Assembly (NCBI RefSeq): GCF_002305875.1
Contig: NZ_CP022098.1
Span: 1,364,001 to 1,428,000 of the forward strand
Direction: 5' to 3'
Length of the DNA: 64,000 nt
From: Cystobacter fuscus
GTDB taxonomy: Bacteria; Myxococcota; Myxococcia; Myxococcales; Myxococcaceae
Position numbers and translations under genes: made by a program. Positions 1 through 7,527 of this stretch are shown here, in pieces (the stretch's first letter is position 1; every line of letters begins with the position of its first letter). The notes under the pieces are model-generated. The model worked only from the letters and a program-made list of their open reading frames with translations, had not been told where the DNA came from and did no database searches.

Positions 1-95
1 CAACGCGGCTTCTCCACCCGCCTGGCTCACTGCTCGGGCGGGCCCCCGTCAGCGGCCCTCCTCGCCACCTCCGCTCCAGGCCGCCTCCTCTCAAC

Positions 96-124
96 AGGGC
101 TCCTATCCGTCCTATACTTATACT
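96..124 (+). promoter_or_regulatory. Promoter-like block upstream of the interrupted lipoprotein gene
   Basis: Two overlapping TATACT hexamers (113-118 and 119-124) follow a block that recurs at 7437-7459, upstream of another lipoprotein gene; 20 of 23 bases agree. No convincing -35 hexamer is seen. The block lies about 155 bases before the ATG at 278. A shared promoter or upstream element is an inference from position and similarity only. Bases 1-95 show nothing I can assign. Confidence 0.3.
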
Positions 125-277
125 TTGGCGCTTGCCCTGGCCCGAGCTGCGGCTGCTGCACCCCGGCCCCCTGCCGTGAGCCTGGCGCGCTCGTTCGTGG
201 CTGTTGGGGCGCGCTGTCATGCTCCGAGTGGCCCCGCCAGGACCCTTTGGGTCCTAGCTCCGAGAGAGGACCCGTTC

Positions 278-616
278 ATGCGTCTCCGAGCGTGCATCGC
301 ACTTCTGCTCTATGTCTCCGCCTGCGCGACGTCAGCGCCGAGCCCGGAAATGCCCGTGGACTGGGGCCCGAGGTATGCCAACCTCCAGCGAGCGGCAACG
401 CTGCCTTGGACGGACGGGGGGCGGTGCGCCGTCCGCGAAGCTTCCGAGCCCTGGCCCGTGCTGGCGGAGCGGTGCTATCAGGCCCTCGACCATGACCGGA
501 TCGAGTTTCACGACCTCACGGGAAAATGCTCGGTGGCCTCTGCTGGGGCCGCTGCCGTGGGGCTCGGGGTCTGGGAGCCTGCATTGAAATACCTCTATTC
601 GTTGGAATGGGGGTGA
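278..616 (+). pseudogene. N-terminal half of an interrupted lipoprotein (DUF6310-like, putative toxin)
   Basis: The ATG at 278 starts a lipoprotein signal peptide with hydrophobic core LLLYVSAC, the Cys being the lipidation site. About 80 residues of a myxobacterial surface-protein N-terminus follow. The reading frame is native only to the GTC codon at 569-571, in the middle of a hydrophobic stretch (AAAVGLGV). After that it runs 15 codons into the inserted recombinase element and stops at 614-616. The matching second half, with the rest of the hydrophobic segment and a C-terminal domain, is at 3422-4120. Joining 278-571 to 3422-4120 gives one uninterrupted frame of about 330 codons. The family name is from memory of similar myxobacterial proteins. 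Confidence 0.8.
570..573. repeat. Left 4-bp core (TCTG) of the recombinase element
   Basis: TCTG here and at 3420-3423 are the only bases shared exactly at both junctions if the host gene is to be rejoined in frame (GTC-TGC-GTG). Serine recombinases cross over at a short identical core, so a very short direct repeat is expected. The core is assigned by reading-frame reconstruction, not experiment. Confidence 0.6.
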
Positions 617-2940
617 CTACGGTGGCGTTGTCTGCGAGTTCGTGCGCTCCGTCCTCTGGCGAGAGCCTCCTTGATGCGCCGCTCGTGCGCGTGGGTCAGC
701 CGGAAGCACAAAAACCCCCCTGGCAGATCGCGCTCGGGAGTGAGGATGTGGGCCTTCACCCAGTAACGCACCGTGCTTTCAGAAACCCCGTATTTCTCAA
801 TGAGCCCACGGGTGGTGTAACGGCCATCTGGGAGGCGCGCTGGCAATCGCGGGTTGCCAGAGCGGCCCGGCTGCCTTCCTGGTCTGTAGCCACGACTGCG
901 CGCCATGGCCAGCAGCGATTGCAGTTCGGGCGTCATCTCGAACCAGAAAGCACCCCTCTTTTTGTCGCGCACCGGTGTGATACGCCCTTGCTTCACCCAG
1001 TAGCGGACCATCGGAGCCGATACCCCGTAGCGCGAAATCAGACCCCGCATGGAATAGCGCCCCTGCTCATCTTGCTCGGGCAGGGGACTGGCGGACACCC
1101 CAGGGGGGCGCCCCGCGCGGATTGCGTGTCCTCGGCGAAGCGGCCCCACGGTCGTGCTCGTGAAGGCACGGCCCAGGCTGTTTTTCAGGCCAAGCCGGTT
1201 GAGCTCAGCCGCTATCTGCGGGTCGCTGTACTTCTTGCCGGCCAATTCACGCACGACAGCAATGACTGGCTCGGGCGCCTTGCGGGAATCCGCCGCGGTG
1301 GGCCGGGGTGTCTGCAACTCGCTGATGGCCCCCGTCTTCCAGAGAATGCGGATGCGGACTGCTCGCTCAGGCGCGTCCACTGGCGAAAGCACGACATCCT
1401 GGATGAGGAGCCGAAGCATCCGCTTCTTGTCCACGGTGGTGGTGGTGGGGGCGTTCCACAGCCCTGGCAGGTCTCGCGCCAACGCGAGGATGGCCTTCTT
1501 GTCCTGGGCCGACAGCTCGAGCTTCTGCTTGCCTTTGGCCTCCTCGTACTCTTGCTCCACCTGAGCAAGCTCCTGGAGCTTCTGGTTCCAACGCGCCTCC
1601 AGCGTGCGTGCGACGATTCGGTTTTCCGGCTCGACGGCATTGTACTGGCGCTCGGCGCGTTGGGCCTCGTAGCGCGCCCGCTCCAGACGCAGCTTCCACT
1701 GCCGGGCCAGGCTGTTGGCCTGTCGCTCCACCTCCTTGAGGACGGCGAGCGAGAGGTCCAACTCGGGCGGGGCCATCGCCTCGAGAAAGGTCTCAACTAC
1801 CTTGTCGTCAATGCGGCGAGCGCCGGTGGACCAGCAGCGGCCTTCACCGTATTCAGTCCGGATGCACTCGTAGACTGGGGTACTGGCAACGGGAAAGCTC
1901 GAGTGCATCCTCCGTCCACACCTGCCGCAGAGGACGAGTCCCTGCAGCAACGCCTTGCCACTGCGAGCCGCACCGCGCATGTAGACTCCAGGGATGCGAG
2001 TCGCATTCTCCTCGATGCGCTTCAAGTTTTCCGTGTACTCCTCCCAGGTAATGTACGCCGGGTGGGCGTCTTTCACGAAGGCCTGCCACTGCTCGGGCGC
2101 GGCGAGCTTCTCTTGCTTGCACCGCACCGCTCCATCGATGAGGGCACACCGCTCGCGATTTCGTCCCCACGCGTAGGCACCTGCATAGGTGGGATTGCGC
2201 AGAATGGTCAGCGCGCGGTGGGTGGTGAGCGGGTGCCATTGGATTTCGGCGTGGCCGTCTCGATGGGCATGGTGCGAGGGGAAGAGCAGCCCATGGCGGG
2301 TGAAATAACGTACGGCGCGGGCCACGCTGCCATCCAGGCGGAAGCGCTCGAACAGAAGGCGTATGGCCTTTTGCACCTGTTCGTCTGGGTCGAGGACGAG
2401 AGCGCCGTTGTCGAAGACGTAGCCTGTTGGTGGGGGGAAGGCCAGCTCGCCTTTCTTCGCTTTGTGCAGGATGCCACCCCGCAGCCGCTGGCGCATGAGG
2501 TGAATCTCGGCGTCGCTCATGGTTCCCTTCATGCCGAGCACCAGCCGGTCGTTGAAGTCGCTGGCGTCATAGATGCCCTCTTCGTCGACGATGAGCGTGT
2601 CCGACAGTGCACACAGGTCCATCAGTCGGTGCCAGTCGGCAGAGGAGCGCGCCAGGCGCGACACCTCCAGCGAGAAAATGGCCCCCACCTTCCCAAGACT
2701 GACGTCGGCGGCCAGCCGCTGGAAGCCAGCGCGCTGAGCGGCACTGGTGCCACTCTGGCCGAGGTCCTCATCAATGACCTCTATCCGAGCGGCATCCCAA
2801 CCAAGCTTCTTGGCGAACTCGACCAGGTCGTACTGTCGCTCGGTCGACTGCTGGTGCTCATGGACCTGCATCAGGGTGGATTGGCGGATGTACACCAGCG
2901 CCGGCCTGTCCAGGTGCTTCGGCCGAACCTTTTCGCTCAT
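595..2940 (-). CDS. Large serine recombinase with two C-terminal HTH repeats
   Basis: A 781-residue site-specific recombinase. The N-terminal resolvase catalytic domain has the nucleophile Ser21 in YIRQS and the Arg-containing stretch SLEVSRLARSSADW near residue 90. It continues into a recombinase domain (TILRNPTYAGAYAWGR), a zinc-ribbon domain (LCGRCGRRMHS ... YECIRTEYGEGRC) and a long coiled coil around residues 400-470. Unusually, the C-terminus carries two similar MerR-like helix-turn-helix units, each reading roughly Y-(S/T)-(M/T)-RGLI-(S/E)-(R/K)-YGVS-x3-VRYWVK. These could add DNA-binding specificity. Its ATG overlaps the stop of the upstream DUF5372-like gene (ATGA), so the two are probably translated together. 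The function is to integrate or excise the element it sits in. Confidence 0.92.
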   Translation of the reverse strand: MSEKVRPKHLDRPALVYIRQSTLMQVHEHQQSTERQYDLVEFAKKLGWDAARIEVIDEDLGQSGTSAAQRAGFQRLAADVSLGKVGAIFSLEVSRLARSSADWHRLMDLCALSDTLIVDEEGIYDASDFNDRLVLGMKGTMSDAEIHLMRQRLRGGILHKAKKGELAFPPPTGYVFDNGALVLDPDEQVQKAIRLLFERFRLDGSVARAVRYFTRHGLLFPSHHAHRDGHAEIQWHPLTTHRALTILRNPTYAGAYAWGRNRERCALIDGAVRCKQEKLAAPEQWQAFVKDAHPAYITWEEYTENLKRIEENATRIPGVYMRGAARSGKALLQGLVLCGRCGRRMHSSFPVASTPVYECIRTEYGEGRCWSTGARRIDDKVVETFLEAMAPPELDLSLAVLKEVERQANSLARQWKLRLERARYEAQRAERQYNAVEPENRIVARTLEARWNQKLQELAQVEQEYEEAKGKQKLELSAQDKKAILALARDLPGLWNAPTTTTVDKKRMLRLLIQDVVLSPVDAPERAVRIRILWKTGAISELQTPRPTAADSRKAPEPVIAVVRELAGKKYSDPQIAAELNRLGLKNSLGRAFTSTTVGPLRRGHAIRAGRPPGVSASPLPEQDEQGRYSMRGLISRYGVSAPMVRYWVKQGRITPVRDKKRGAFWFEMTPELQSLLAMARSRGYRPGRQPGRSGNPRLPARLPDGRYTTRGLIEKYGVSESTVRYWVKAHILTPERDLPGGFLCFRLTHAHERRIKEALARGRSARTRRQRHRSHPHSNE

Positions 2941-3371
2941 CGCATGCCTCGCGTCGGGAGTGGGGCCTTGCCAGGGCCTTCAGCAGCACGCTGGCCACGA
3001 CGCCGAGCCACTCGTGCTTCATCGGTTCCGGGAGTGCGGCGTAGAGCGCTCCGGGTGAGCCCGCCCGGGGCGGACTCCCGGTGCCGCTCGTGCGCCGCGC
3101 TGGCCTCTTGGCCTTTCCCATCGGACCTGTTGCTTAGGTCATCGACGAGGGCGCGTAGTTCGCGCAGTGCGCCCGGGTGCAGCTTTGGACACTTCCTACC
3201 GACCTTGAGCGGCGGTGGCCGGGGGCGTAGGTTGGTCCAGTCAACAGGAAGCAACGCCGGATGTCCGTCCGGGAAGAGCACGCGGACACAGGGGCGGCCG
3301 AGCTTGCGCTGGTACCCCAGCAGCGCAAGCTCACGGCCTGCGAATGGATGGAGCGGGTGGGTGATGCTCAC
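2937..3371 (-). CDS. DUF5372-like protein of the recombinase element
   Basis: The recognisable core is N-terminal: VSITHPLHPFAGRELAL, then a region with PCVRVLFPDG and LPVDWTNLRP. This is the pattern of a small family (DUF5372, from memory) usually found directly upstream of large serine recombinases. I chose the GTG at 3371 because the frame's ATG at 3437 would lie outside the predicted element end at 3421. The GTG precedes the conserved core by only a few residues. The C-terminal half is Arg/Ala-rich and low in complexity. It overlaps the recombinase start by four bases. Its role is unknown; a helper or directionality role is only a guess from the constant association. Confidence 0.6.
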   Translation of the reverse strand: MSITHPLHPFAGRELALLGYQRKLGRPCVRVLFPDGHPALLPVDWTNLRPRPPPLKVGRKCPKLHPGALRELRALVDDLSNRSDGKGQEASAAHERHRESAPGGLTRSALRRTPGTDEARVARRRGQRAAEGPGKAPLPTRGMR

Positions 3372-3394
3372 CGAATCTAACGGCGGCTGCGTCC

Positions 3395-4120
3395 ATGACG
3401 GGGTCTTTTGAGATGGGTTTCTGCGTGCTGGCGGCACCTGAGATCATCGTGGGGGCGGTAGTTGTGGCGGGTGTGGTGGTGGTGGGCTTCGCGATCTCAG
3501 AGGCGCTGGAGGCTTACGAGAAGAGGGGCCGTCCCCAGGTTCGGCCGCCGCCTACGCTGCCGGTGCCGGAGACGCGGCCTGTGCCGGAAGCGTGGCCCGT
3601 GCCTGAAACGCGCCCCGTGCCAGAAGTGAAGCCCGTGCCTGTAACGAAGCCCGCCCCGCCGAAGCCCTTGCCCCAAAAAAGGCCCAAGCCGGAGCCAAAA
3701 GGGCCGGATTTCCCTCCCGTGGGGCCAACCGAAGTCACGGAGCGAGAGCGCCGTCGCAGGTGCGAACCCATCCCGGTGCCGCACGAGGGCAAGGATGACG
3801 CGCACAACAAGTGCGCCGATCAGTTTCCGCCCAACCGCTATCCAGGAATGGATGTGCTCGTGGACGGCGTGAGCTTCGATGCACTGCAAGTCGGCGTGCG
3901 TGTTTTGTGGGAAATCAAGACCCATCAATTTGACACGTACCCTGACTTCATCCGGAGGCGGGAGATTGAGAAGGAATTGGAGCAAATGATAAGGGAACGA
4001 ACTGCTGCGGCGGCATGTGGATACGACTTCGTCGTTGGGGTGAGCACCCAAGCGCACAAAGACGCGCTGCTCGAAGCGGATTCCTCGCTTGACGTCGTCG
4101 TCACGGGGTGCAAACGATGA
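3395..4120 (+). pseudogene. C-terminal half of the interrupted lipoprotein (putative nuclease-fold toxin domain)
   Basis: The native part begins at TGC 3422. It contains the rest of the hydrophobic segment (CVLAAPEIIVGAVVVAGVVV), a long Pro-rich linker with PVPETRPVPE-type repeats, and a C-terminal domain of about 110 residues. That domain has a Cys at its start, WEIKTHQFD in the middle and a final Cys (VVTGCKR). The D-V-S-F-D ... W-E-I-K pattern resembles the E-x-K core of PD-(D/E)xK nucleases, so a toxin role is plausible but not shown. The ATG at 3395 lies inside the mobile element, so a short product without its lipoprotein signal could still be made. It overlaps the downstream gene by ATGA, as toxin/immunity pairs often do. 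Confidence 0.75.
3420..3423. repeat. Right 4-bp core (TCTG) of the recombinase element
   Basis: Partner of the TCTG at 570-573. The codon TGC at 3422-3424 continues the frame that ends with GTC at 569-571. The inner flank at 3393-3420 shares a GGGGTCT word with the left flank (567-572 region), which may be part of the recombinase recognition sequence or chance. Confidence 0.55.
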
Positions 4121-4872
4121 CCAAGCGTAAAGCCCTCACCCTCATCGTCTACGCGCCTGCGCTTGTGGGCAACGACCGCCGCGCGCTCGATAGCGTCCAT
4201 GGAATGGAAAAGGCGCTCCCCGGCTTGCGCCTGGAGTGGCGGCTCTCAGACGGCGGGCGCCCCATCGCATTGCCGCAGCGCGATGCGTGGCTCGCGGAAA
4301 GGGTTGAGGACGGGAGATTCCCTCTTCTGTGCAACGGGGACGAGAGTTACCCCGTGACGGTTAACGGGAGGGGAAGACCTGGACTCCTCAGCCCAGGCGG
4401 TCAGCCCCTGTCTGAAGTGCATGCAGAACTGCCACTGGACGAGCCCGTGATCGCGGCAGCGGCGGCTTTGCTTGAGGGCGTGGCGGAGGGGGTGCACTCG
4501 TTCTGGGGGCACGCGTCGCCGTATGGTCACGGCTCGGAAGTCGCACAGCAGTTTCGCCGCTCGCCTCATGGACCAGAGTGTTCACCCCATGGGCTTCCCA
4601 TGCTCTACCTGCCAGAGAAGCTTCCCGCGCCTGAGATTCCCTGGTTCCTTGGGTGGCTGAACTACTGGTCGCCCGCTGCCGCACGCGCCATCGGGTTCCC
4701 GGACCCGGCCCGCGACGCGGAGCTGCTGTCACGTGCACGGCGTACCGCGACGGGCGGGTGGGTCGTGCAGCTCACCGATGCGCCGCTCGACCTGGACAAC
4801 CCCGCCCACCTGGACGCACTTAAACGGGCCTACGAGCGCTTCCCGGAGATCGGCGGGCGCTCCACCCCTTGA
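4117..4872 (+). CDS. DUF5953/Imm52-like protein, putative immunity protein
   Basis: A 251-residue cytoplasmic protein without signal peptide or membrane segment. The ATG at 4117 overlaps the stop of the toxin-like gene (ATGA); the in-frame GTG at 4108 is possible but less likely. The N-terminal MTKRKALTLIVYAPAL and the C-terminal GGWVVQLTDAPLDLDNPAHLDALKRA match my memory of a myxobacterial family (DUF5953) that regularly follows DUF6310-type lipoproteins. The tight coupling suggests it neutralises the upstream product. It remains intact although the upstream gene is interrupted, as expected if loss of immunity would be harmful should the toxin gene be restored. Function is inferred from context. 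Confidence 0.65.
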   Translation: MTKRKALTLIVYAPALVGNDRRALDSVHGMEKALPGLRLEWRLSDGGRPIALPQRDAWLAERVEDGRFPLLCNGDESYPVTVNGRGRPGLLSPGGQPLSEVHAELPLDEPVIAAAAALLEGVAEGVHSFWGHASPYGHGSEVAQQFRRSPHGPECSPHGLPMLYLPEKLPAPEIPWFLGWLNYWSPAAARAIGFPDPARDAELLSRARRTATGGWVVQLTDAPLDLDNPAHLDALKRAYERFPEIGGRSTP

Positions 4873-4900
4873 GGCTCGGCACGGCTCGCAATGGCCGTAC

Positions 4901-5091
4901 TCAGGGTTCCGCCTTCTGGCTCACCGGGAATGTGACGTTCCCGAGGGTGACAGTGCGCGGCCCCCCTGCCTCCCACAGCTTGAGCGTGCAGGGGCAGCCG
5001 GGTTGCGCGGGCTCCCCCTCGGTGCCTACGCAACGGCACCGGCACCATTCGCAGCGATGGGGGGCCTCTTGCCCTCGTAGGGTGTCCTCGT
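4901..5091 (-). pseudogene. C-terminal remnant of a small Cys-rich protein
   Basis: An open minus-strand frame with good GC3 codon use ends at the TGA complement at 4901-4903. It reads HRCEWCRCRC, then PGCPCTLKLWEAGG and TVTLGNVTFPVSQKAEP. The six closely spaced Cys suggest a zinc-binding knuckle. No start codon is visible in frame before it runs into the inverted-repeat element at 5092, so it is probably the tail of a gene whose front has been lost. I do not recognise the family. Confidence 0.35.
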
Positions 5092-5160
5092 AGGGTGTCA
5101 GACGACTCGGATGGACGATTCGGCGAGCGCGAGATGTCGCACCAAGTTCTTTGACACCTT
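5092..5160. repeat. Short inverted-repeat element, copy 1
   Basis: Begins AGGGTGTCAGACGACTCG and ends AGTTCTTTGACACCTT, so the ends are GGTGTCA/TGACACC inverted repeats. A related copy lies at 8683-8737 and a shorter one at 13746-13775. Directly to the left, a 13-bp word (CTCGTAGGGTGTC) is tandemly duplicated at about 5074-5099. The element separates two truncated coding frames, which suggests a non-autonomous mobile repeat. Confidence 0.6.
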
Positions 5161-5647
5161 TTCAGCGATCGCCGCCGAACCCGAGATCCGGTTTCCCTCG
5201 GCGCGAGTGTTCGCGAACACATTGCGCGGCTTCCTCGTGGCGCGAGAGCTCCGCGTGGATCATCTCGACATCGCCCATCTCTTCGGCCGGGTCTTCCCCG
5301 CGCGCCGCTCGTCCATCGAGGAGTGGGTGGGGGCGCGGAGCGATTCCCTGATCGACATCGTTCCGCTGACGTCGGGGAGGCGCTTCCAGATGGAGCCCCC
5401 ACCGGTGCTGTACCCGGTGGAACCGCCTCCGCCTCCGGATGAGGCGCTCGAAGAGGTGCCGGAGGCAGAGATACCCGTGGCGCCCCGCCAGTCGAGGTAC
5501 GAGGAGGACTTGCAGGCGCGGCTGCTCGACGAGGCCCTGGGGCTGATCGGAGGAAGCGCGGAGGTGGCCCCGCTGCTGGTGAGACTCACCGCCTCCGTGT
5601 TCCTTCAACGGGACTCAATCCCCTCACTCGGTCCTCGCAGGAAATGA
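5111..5647 (+). CDS. Hypothetical protein, N-terminus apparently replaced by a repeat element
   Basis: Codon use is convincingly coding from about 5160 on (IAAEPEIRFPSARVFANTLRG), but the only upstream ATG (5111) lies inside the inverted-repeat element. The first 16 residues are therefore repeat sequence. The protein has a helical N-terminal part (ARELRVDHLDIAHLFGRVFPARRSSIEEW), a Pro/Glu-rich linker and a C-terminal helical end. It may be the surviving C-terminal part of a longer protein. An internal start at the ATG at 5390 (MEPPPV) is also possible. I do not recognise the family. Confidence 0.45.
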   Translation: MDDSASARCRTKFFDTFSAIAAEPEIRFPSARVFANTLRGFLVARELRVDHLDIAHLFGRVFPARRSSIEEWVGARSDSLIDIVPLTSGRRFQMEPPPVLYPVEPPPPPDEALEEVPEAEIPVAPRQSRYEEDLQARLLDEALGLIGGSAEVAPLLVRLTASVFLQRDSIPSLGPRRK

Positions 5648-5702
5648 CCCCTCCCCGTGGACGTACGGAGGACGGAGCATTGACTTCGGAGGGCAGGAGC
5701 GC

Positions 5703-6965
5703 ATGGATTGGAAGGTGTTGTTCGTCGCCGGAGTGCTGGGTCTCATGGGGTGCAGGACGCCAGCCAGTTCTGGGAGGGTCACGGACTCAGAAATGCCCAC
5801 CCTGGCGCTCGTTGGCGGCACGGTCTACCCGTCCCCCGAGGCGACTCCCATCGCGGATGGGGTCGTGCTGATCTCATCGGGACGGATTTCCGCGGTGGGG
5901 CCTCGGGCGGAGGTGGAGATTCCAGCGGGGGCGACCGTCCTCGACACCTCGGGCCAGACGCTGTTGGCCGGGTTCTGGAACAGCCATGTCCACTTCACCG
6001 AGCCATGGGGACAGGGCGCGGCGACCCTGCCCGCGTCCGAGCTCGAGCAACACCTACGGGACATGCTGCTGCGCCACGGCTTCGTCCACGTCGTCGATAC
6101 CGGCTCGTTCCCGGAGGCGACGCTGGCCCTGCGGCGGCGCATCGAGGCCGGCGAGCTGATGGGTCCCAGCATCATCACCGCGGGTGTTCCACTGGCCCCG
6201 GTGGATGGCACACCTCGGTACGTTCCGGTGAAGCTGCCGGAGCTCCGGACGCCGGAGCAGGCCAGGGCGATCGTGAAGGAGCAGCTCGGGGGCGGCACGG
6301 ATGCCATCAAGCTCTTCACCGGCTCCCTCACGGCACACCCACCCTATCCGGTGATGCCGCTCGCCATCGTGCAGGCGGTGACCGAGGAAGCTCATGCGCA
6401 CGGCAAGCCCGTTTTCGCGCACCCGACGAACGCGGCGGGACTGAGCGCGGCCGTGGAGGGAGGTGTGGACGTGGTGGTGCACACGGCGCCGATGGCCGGT
6501 CCGCTATCGGACTCACTCCACGAGGCGATGGTGCGCCGGAAGGTGGCGCTGGTGCCGACGCTCGCCCTGTTCGAGTGGGAGCTGAAACGCGCCAACGAGG
6601 ATCCCATCGTGCTCGAGCGCTTCACCCAGGCGGGAGCCGAGCAGGTCCGCAACCACGCCCGGCTCGGAGGCCGCATCCTCTTCGGCACGGACGTAGGCTA
6701 CATGACCGACGACGATCCACGGCGCGAGTACGTGCTGCTGCGGGGAGCGGGGCTCGACCTGCGGGACATCCTGGCGAGCCTGACGACGAACCCCGCGACA
6801 CAGTTTGGCCAGGAAGCGCGGACTGGTCGGCTCGCGCCGGGACTGGATGCGGATGTGGTGGTCATCGACGGAGACCCGTCCCGGGACATCGAGGCGCTCG
6901 CCAACGTGCGCCTGGTGTTGAGGCAGGGGAAGATCGTCTTCCGCCAGGACACGCTCCATCGATGA
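5703..6965 (+). CDS. Secreted lipoprotein amidohydrolase (metal-dependent hydrolase)
   Basis: A 420-residue amidohydrolase-superfamily enzyme. It starts with a lipoprotein signal (VLGLMGC) and so is probably anchored in the envelope. The metal site is complete: H-x-H in NSHVHFTE, a candidate carbamylated Lys in AIKLFTG, His in VFAHPTN and VVVHTAP, and the catalytic Asp in LFGTDVGYM. The C-terminal beta-sandwich strands close with LAPGLDADVVVIDGDP and VLRQGKIVF, as usual for imidazolonepropionase- and prolidase-like members. The substrate cannot be told from sequence. A second member of the superfamily lies at 52132-53517. The ATG at 5703 is the only start that keeps the signal peptide. Confidence 0.85.
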   Translation: MDWKVLFVAGVLGLMGCRTPASSGRVTDSEMPTLALVGGTVYPSPEATPIADGVVLISSGRISAVGPRAEVEIPAGATVLDTSGQTLLAGFWNSHVHFTEPWGQGAATLPASELEQHLRDMLLRHGFVHVVDTGSFPEATLALRRRIEAGELMGPSIITAGVPLAPVDGTPRYVPVKLPELRTPEQARAIVKEQLGGGTDAIKLFTGSLTAHPPYPVMPLAIVQAVTEEAHAHGKPVFAHPTNAAGLSAAVEGGVDVVVHTAPMAGPLSDSLHEAMVRRKVALVPTLALFEWELKRANEDPIVLERFTQAGAEQVRNHARLGGRILFGTDVGYMTDDDPRREYVLLRGAGLDLRDILASLTTNPATQFGQEARTGRLAPGLDADVVVIDGDPSRDIEALANVRLVLRQGKIVFRQDTLHR

Positions 6966-7150
6966 GTACCGATGCATTACGGGCGACGCGTGGGCGATGT
7001 CTCGGCCATGTCCATCTCCTACCCTCCAGGCCTTCGCGAGCTGTTGGAAGAGCTCGAAACATTCGGAGAACACAACGACGCGACCACCACGGACCGTGTG
7101 TCGAGGATGCTCAACATCACACCGGACACGGCGCCTCCCGCCACCGATGG

Positions 7151-7435
7151 CACGGTGTAGTCGAGGATGGAGTCGTCGCACGCCACGCTCGCCGCGCGCG
7201 CCTGCAACTCCAGCAGCGTGGGGGCGTCGGGCACGCGCTCCACCTGGGGCGGGCGGCCCTGTCGCTGGTGAAAGGCGCGCACCATGTCCAACTCCGCCTC
7301 GGGCGGCGGGTCGCCCACGCGCACGCGCATGAGGAAGCGATCCAACTGGGCCTCGGGCAGGGGATAGGTGCCCTCGAACTCCAGCGGGTTCTGCGTGGCG
7401 ACCACGAACGCTCTGCTCCCGTCCGCTACGCCCAA
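7151..7435 (-). pseudogene. Remnant of a MoxR-family AAA+ ATPase
   Basis: The frame reads [21 protein letters not shown], then [11 protein letters not shown] and a following helical part. This is the sensor-1 and [14 protein letters not shown] signature of MoxR ATPases. The upstream part with Walker A and Walker B is absent, and after about 95 residues the frame degenerates into low-complexity Ser-rich sequence. It is therefore an internal fragment, not a gene. Its upstream edge abuts the promoter-like block at 7437. Bases 6966-7150 show nothing else. Confidence 0.8.
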
Positions 7436-7436
7436 G

Positions 7437-7460
7437 AGGGCTCCTGTCCTTCCTATGCTC
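7437..7460 (+). promoter_or_regulatory. Second copy of the promoter-like block
   Basis: AGGGCTCCTGTCCTTCCTAT followed by GCT matches 96-118 at 20 of 23 positions. It lies about 70 bases before the ATG of the lipoprotein gene at 7528. The MoxR remnant ends exactly at its left edge, so this may be an imported upstream region. Function as a promoter is inferred. Confidence 0.3.
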
Positions 7461-7527
7461 GCCTACCCCTGACGCAGTAGTGCTAGAGTCAAGCCCTCAC
7501 CTTCGTGACTTACCTTTGCATACACCC

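Larger units (their letters stand above)
572..3421. mobile_element. 2.85 kb serine-recombinase element interrupting a lipoprotein toxin-like gene
   Basis: The element carries two minus-strand genes, a DUF5372-like protein and a 781-residue large serine recombinase, and almost nothing else. The recombinase stop codon lies about 23 bases from the left end. Removal between the two TCTG cores deletes exactly 2,850 bp and restores the flanking gene in frame. There is no transposase with a DDE motif, no terminal inverted repeat that I can see and no cargo. It resembles minimal large-serine-recombinase elements that insert into coding genes, some of which excise in a programmed way in other bacteria. 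Whether this one excises is unknown. Confidence 0.75.

Noticed and set aside
526-3411. A 961-codon open frame on the plus strand across the recombinase gene
   Set aside because: It is the antisense of the recombinase and DUF5372-like genes; the minus strand has the catalytic motifs. Long antisense frames are common in such high-GC DNA.
3372-3437. ATG at 3437 as start of the DUF5372-like gene
   Set aside because: It lies outside the predicted element boundary (3421), inside the host gene; the GTG at 3371 is just upstream of the conserved core.
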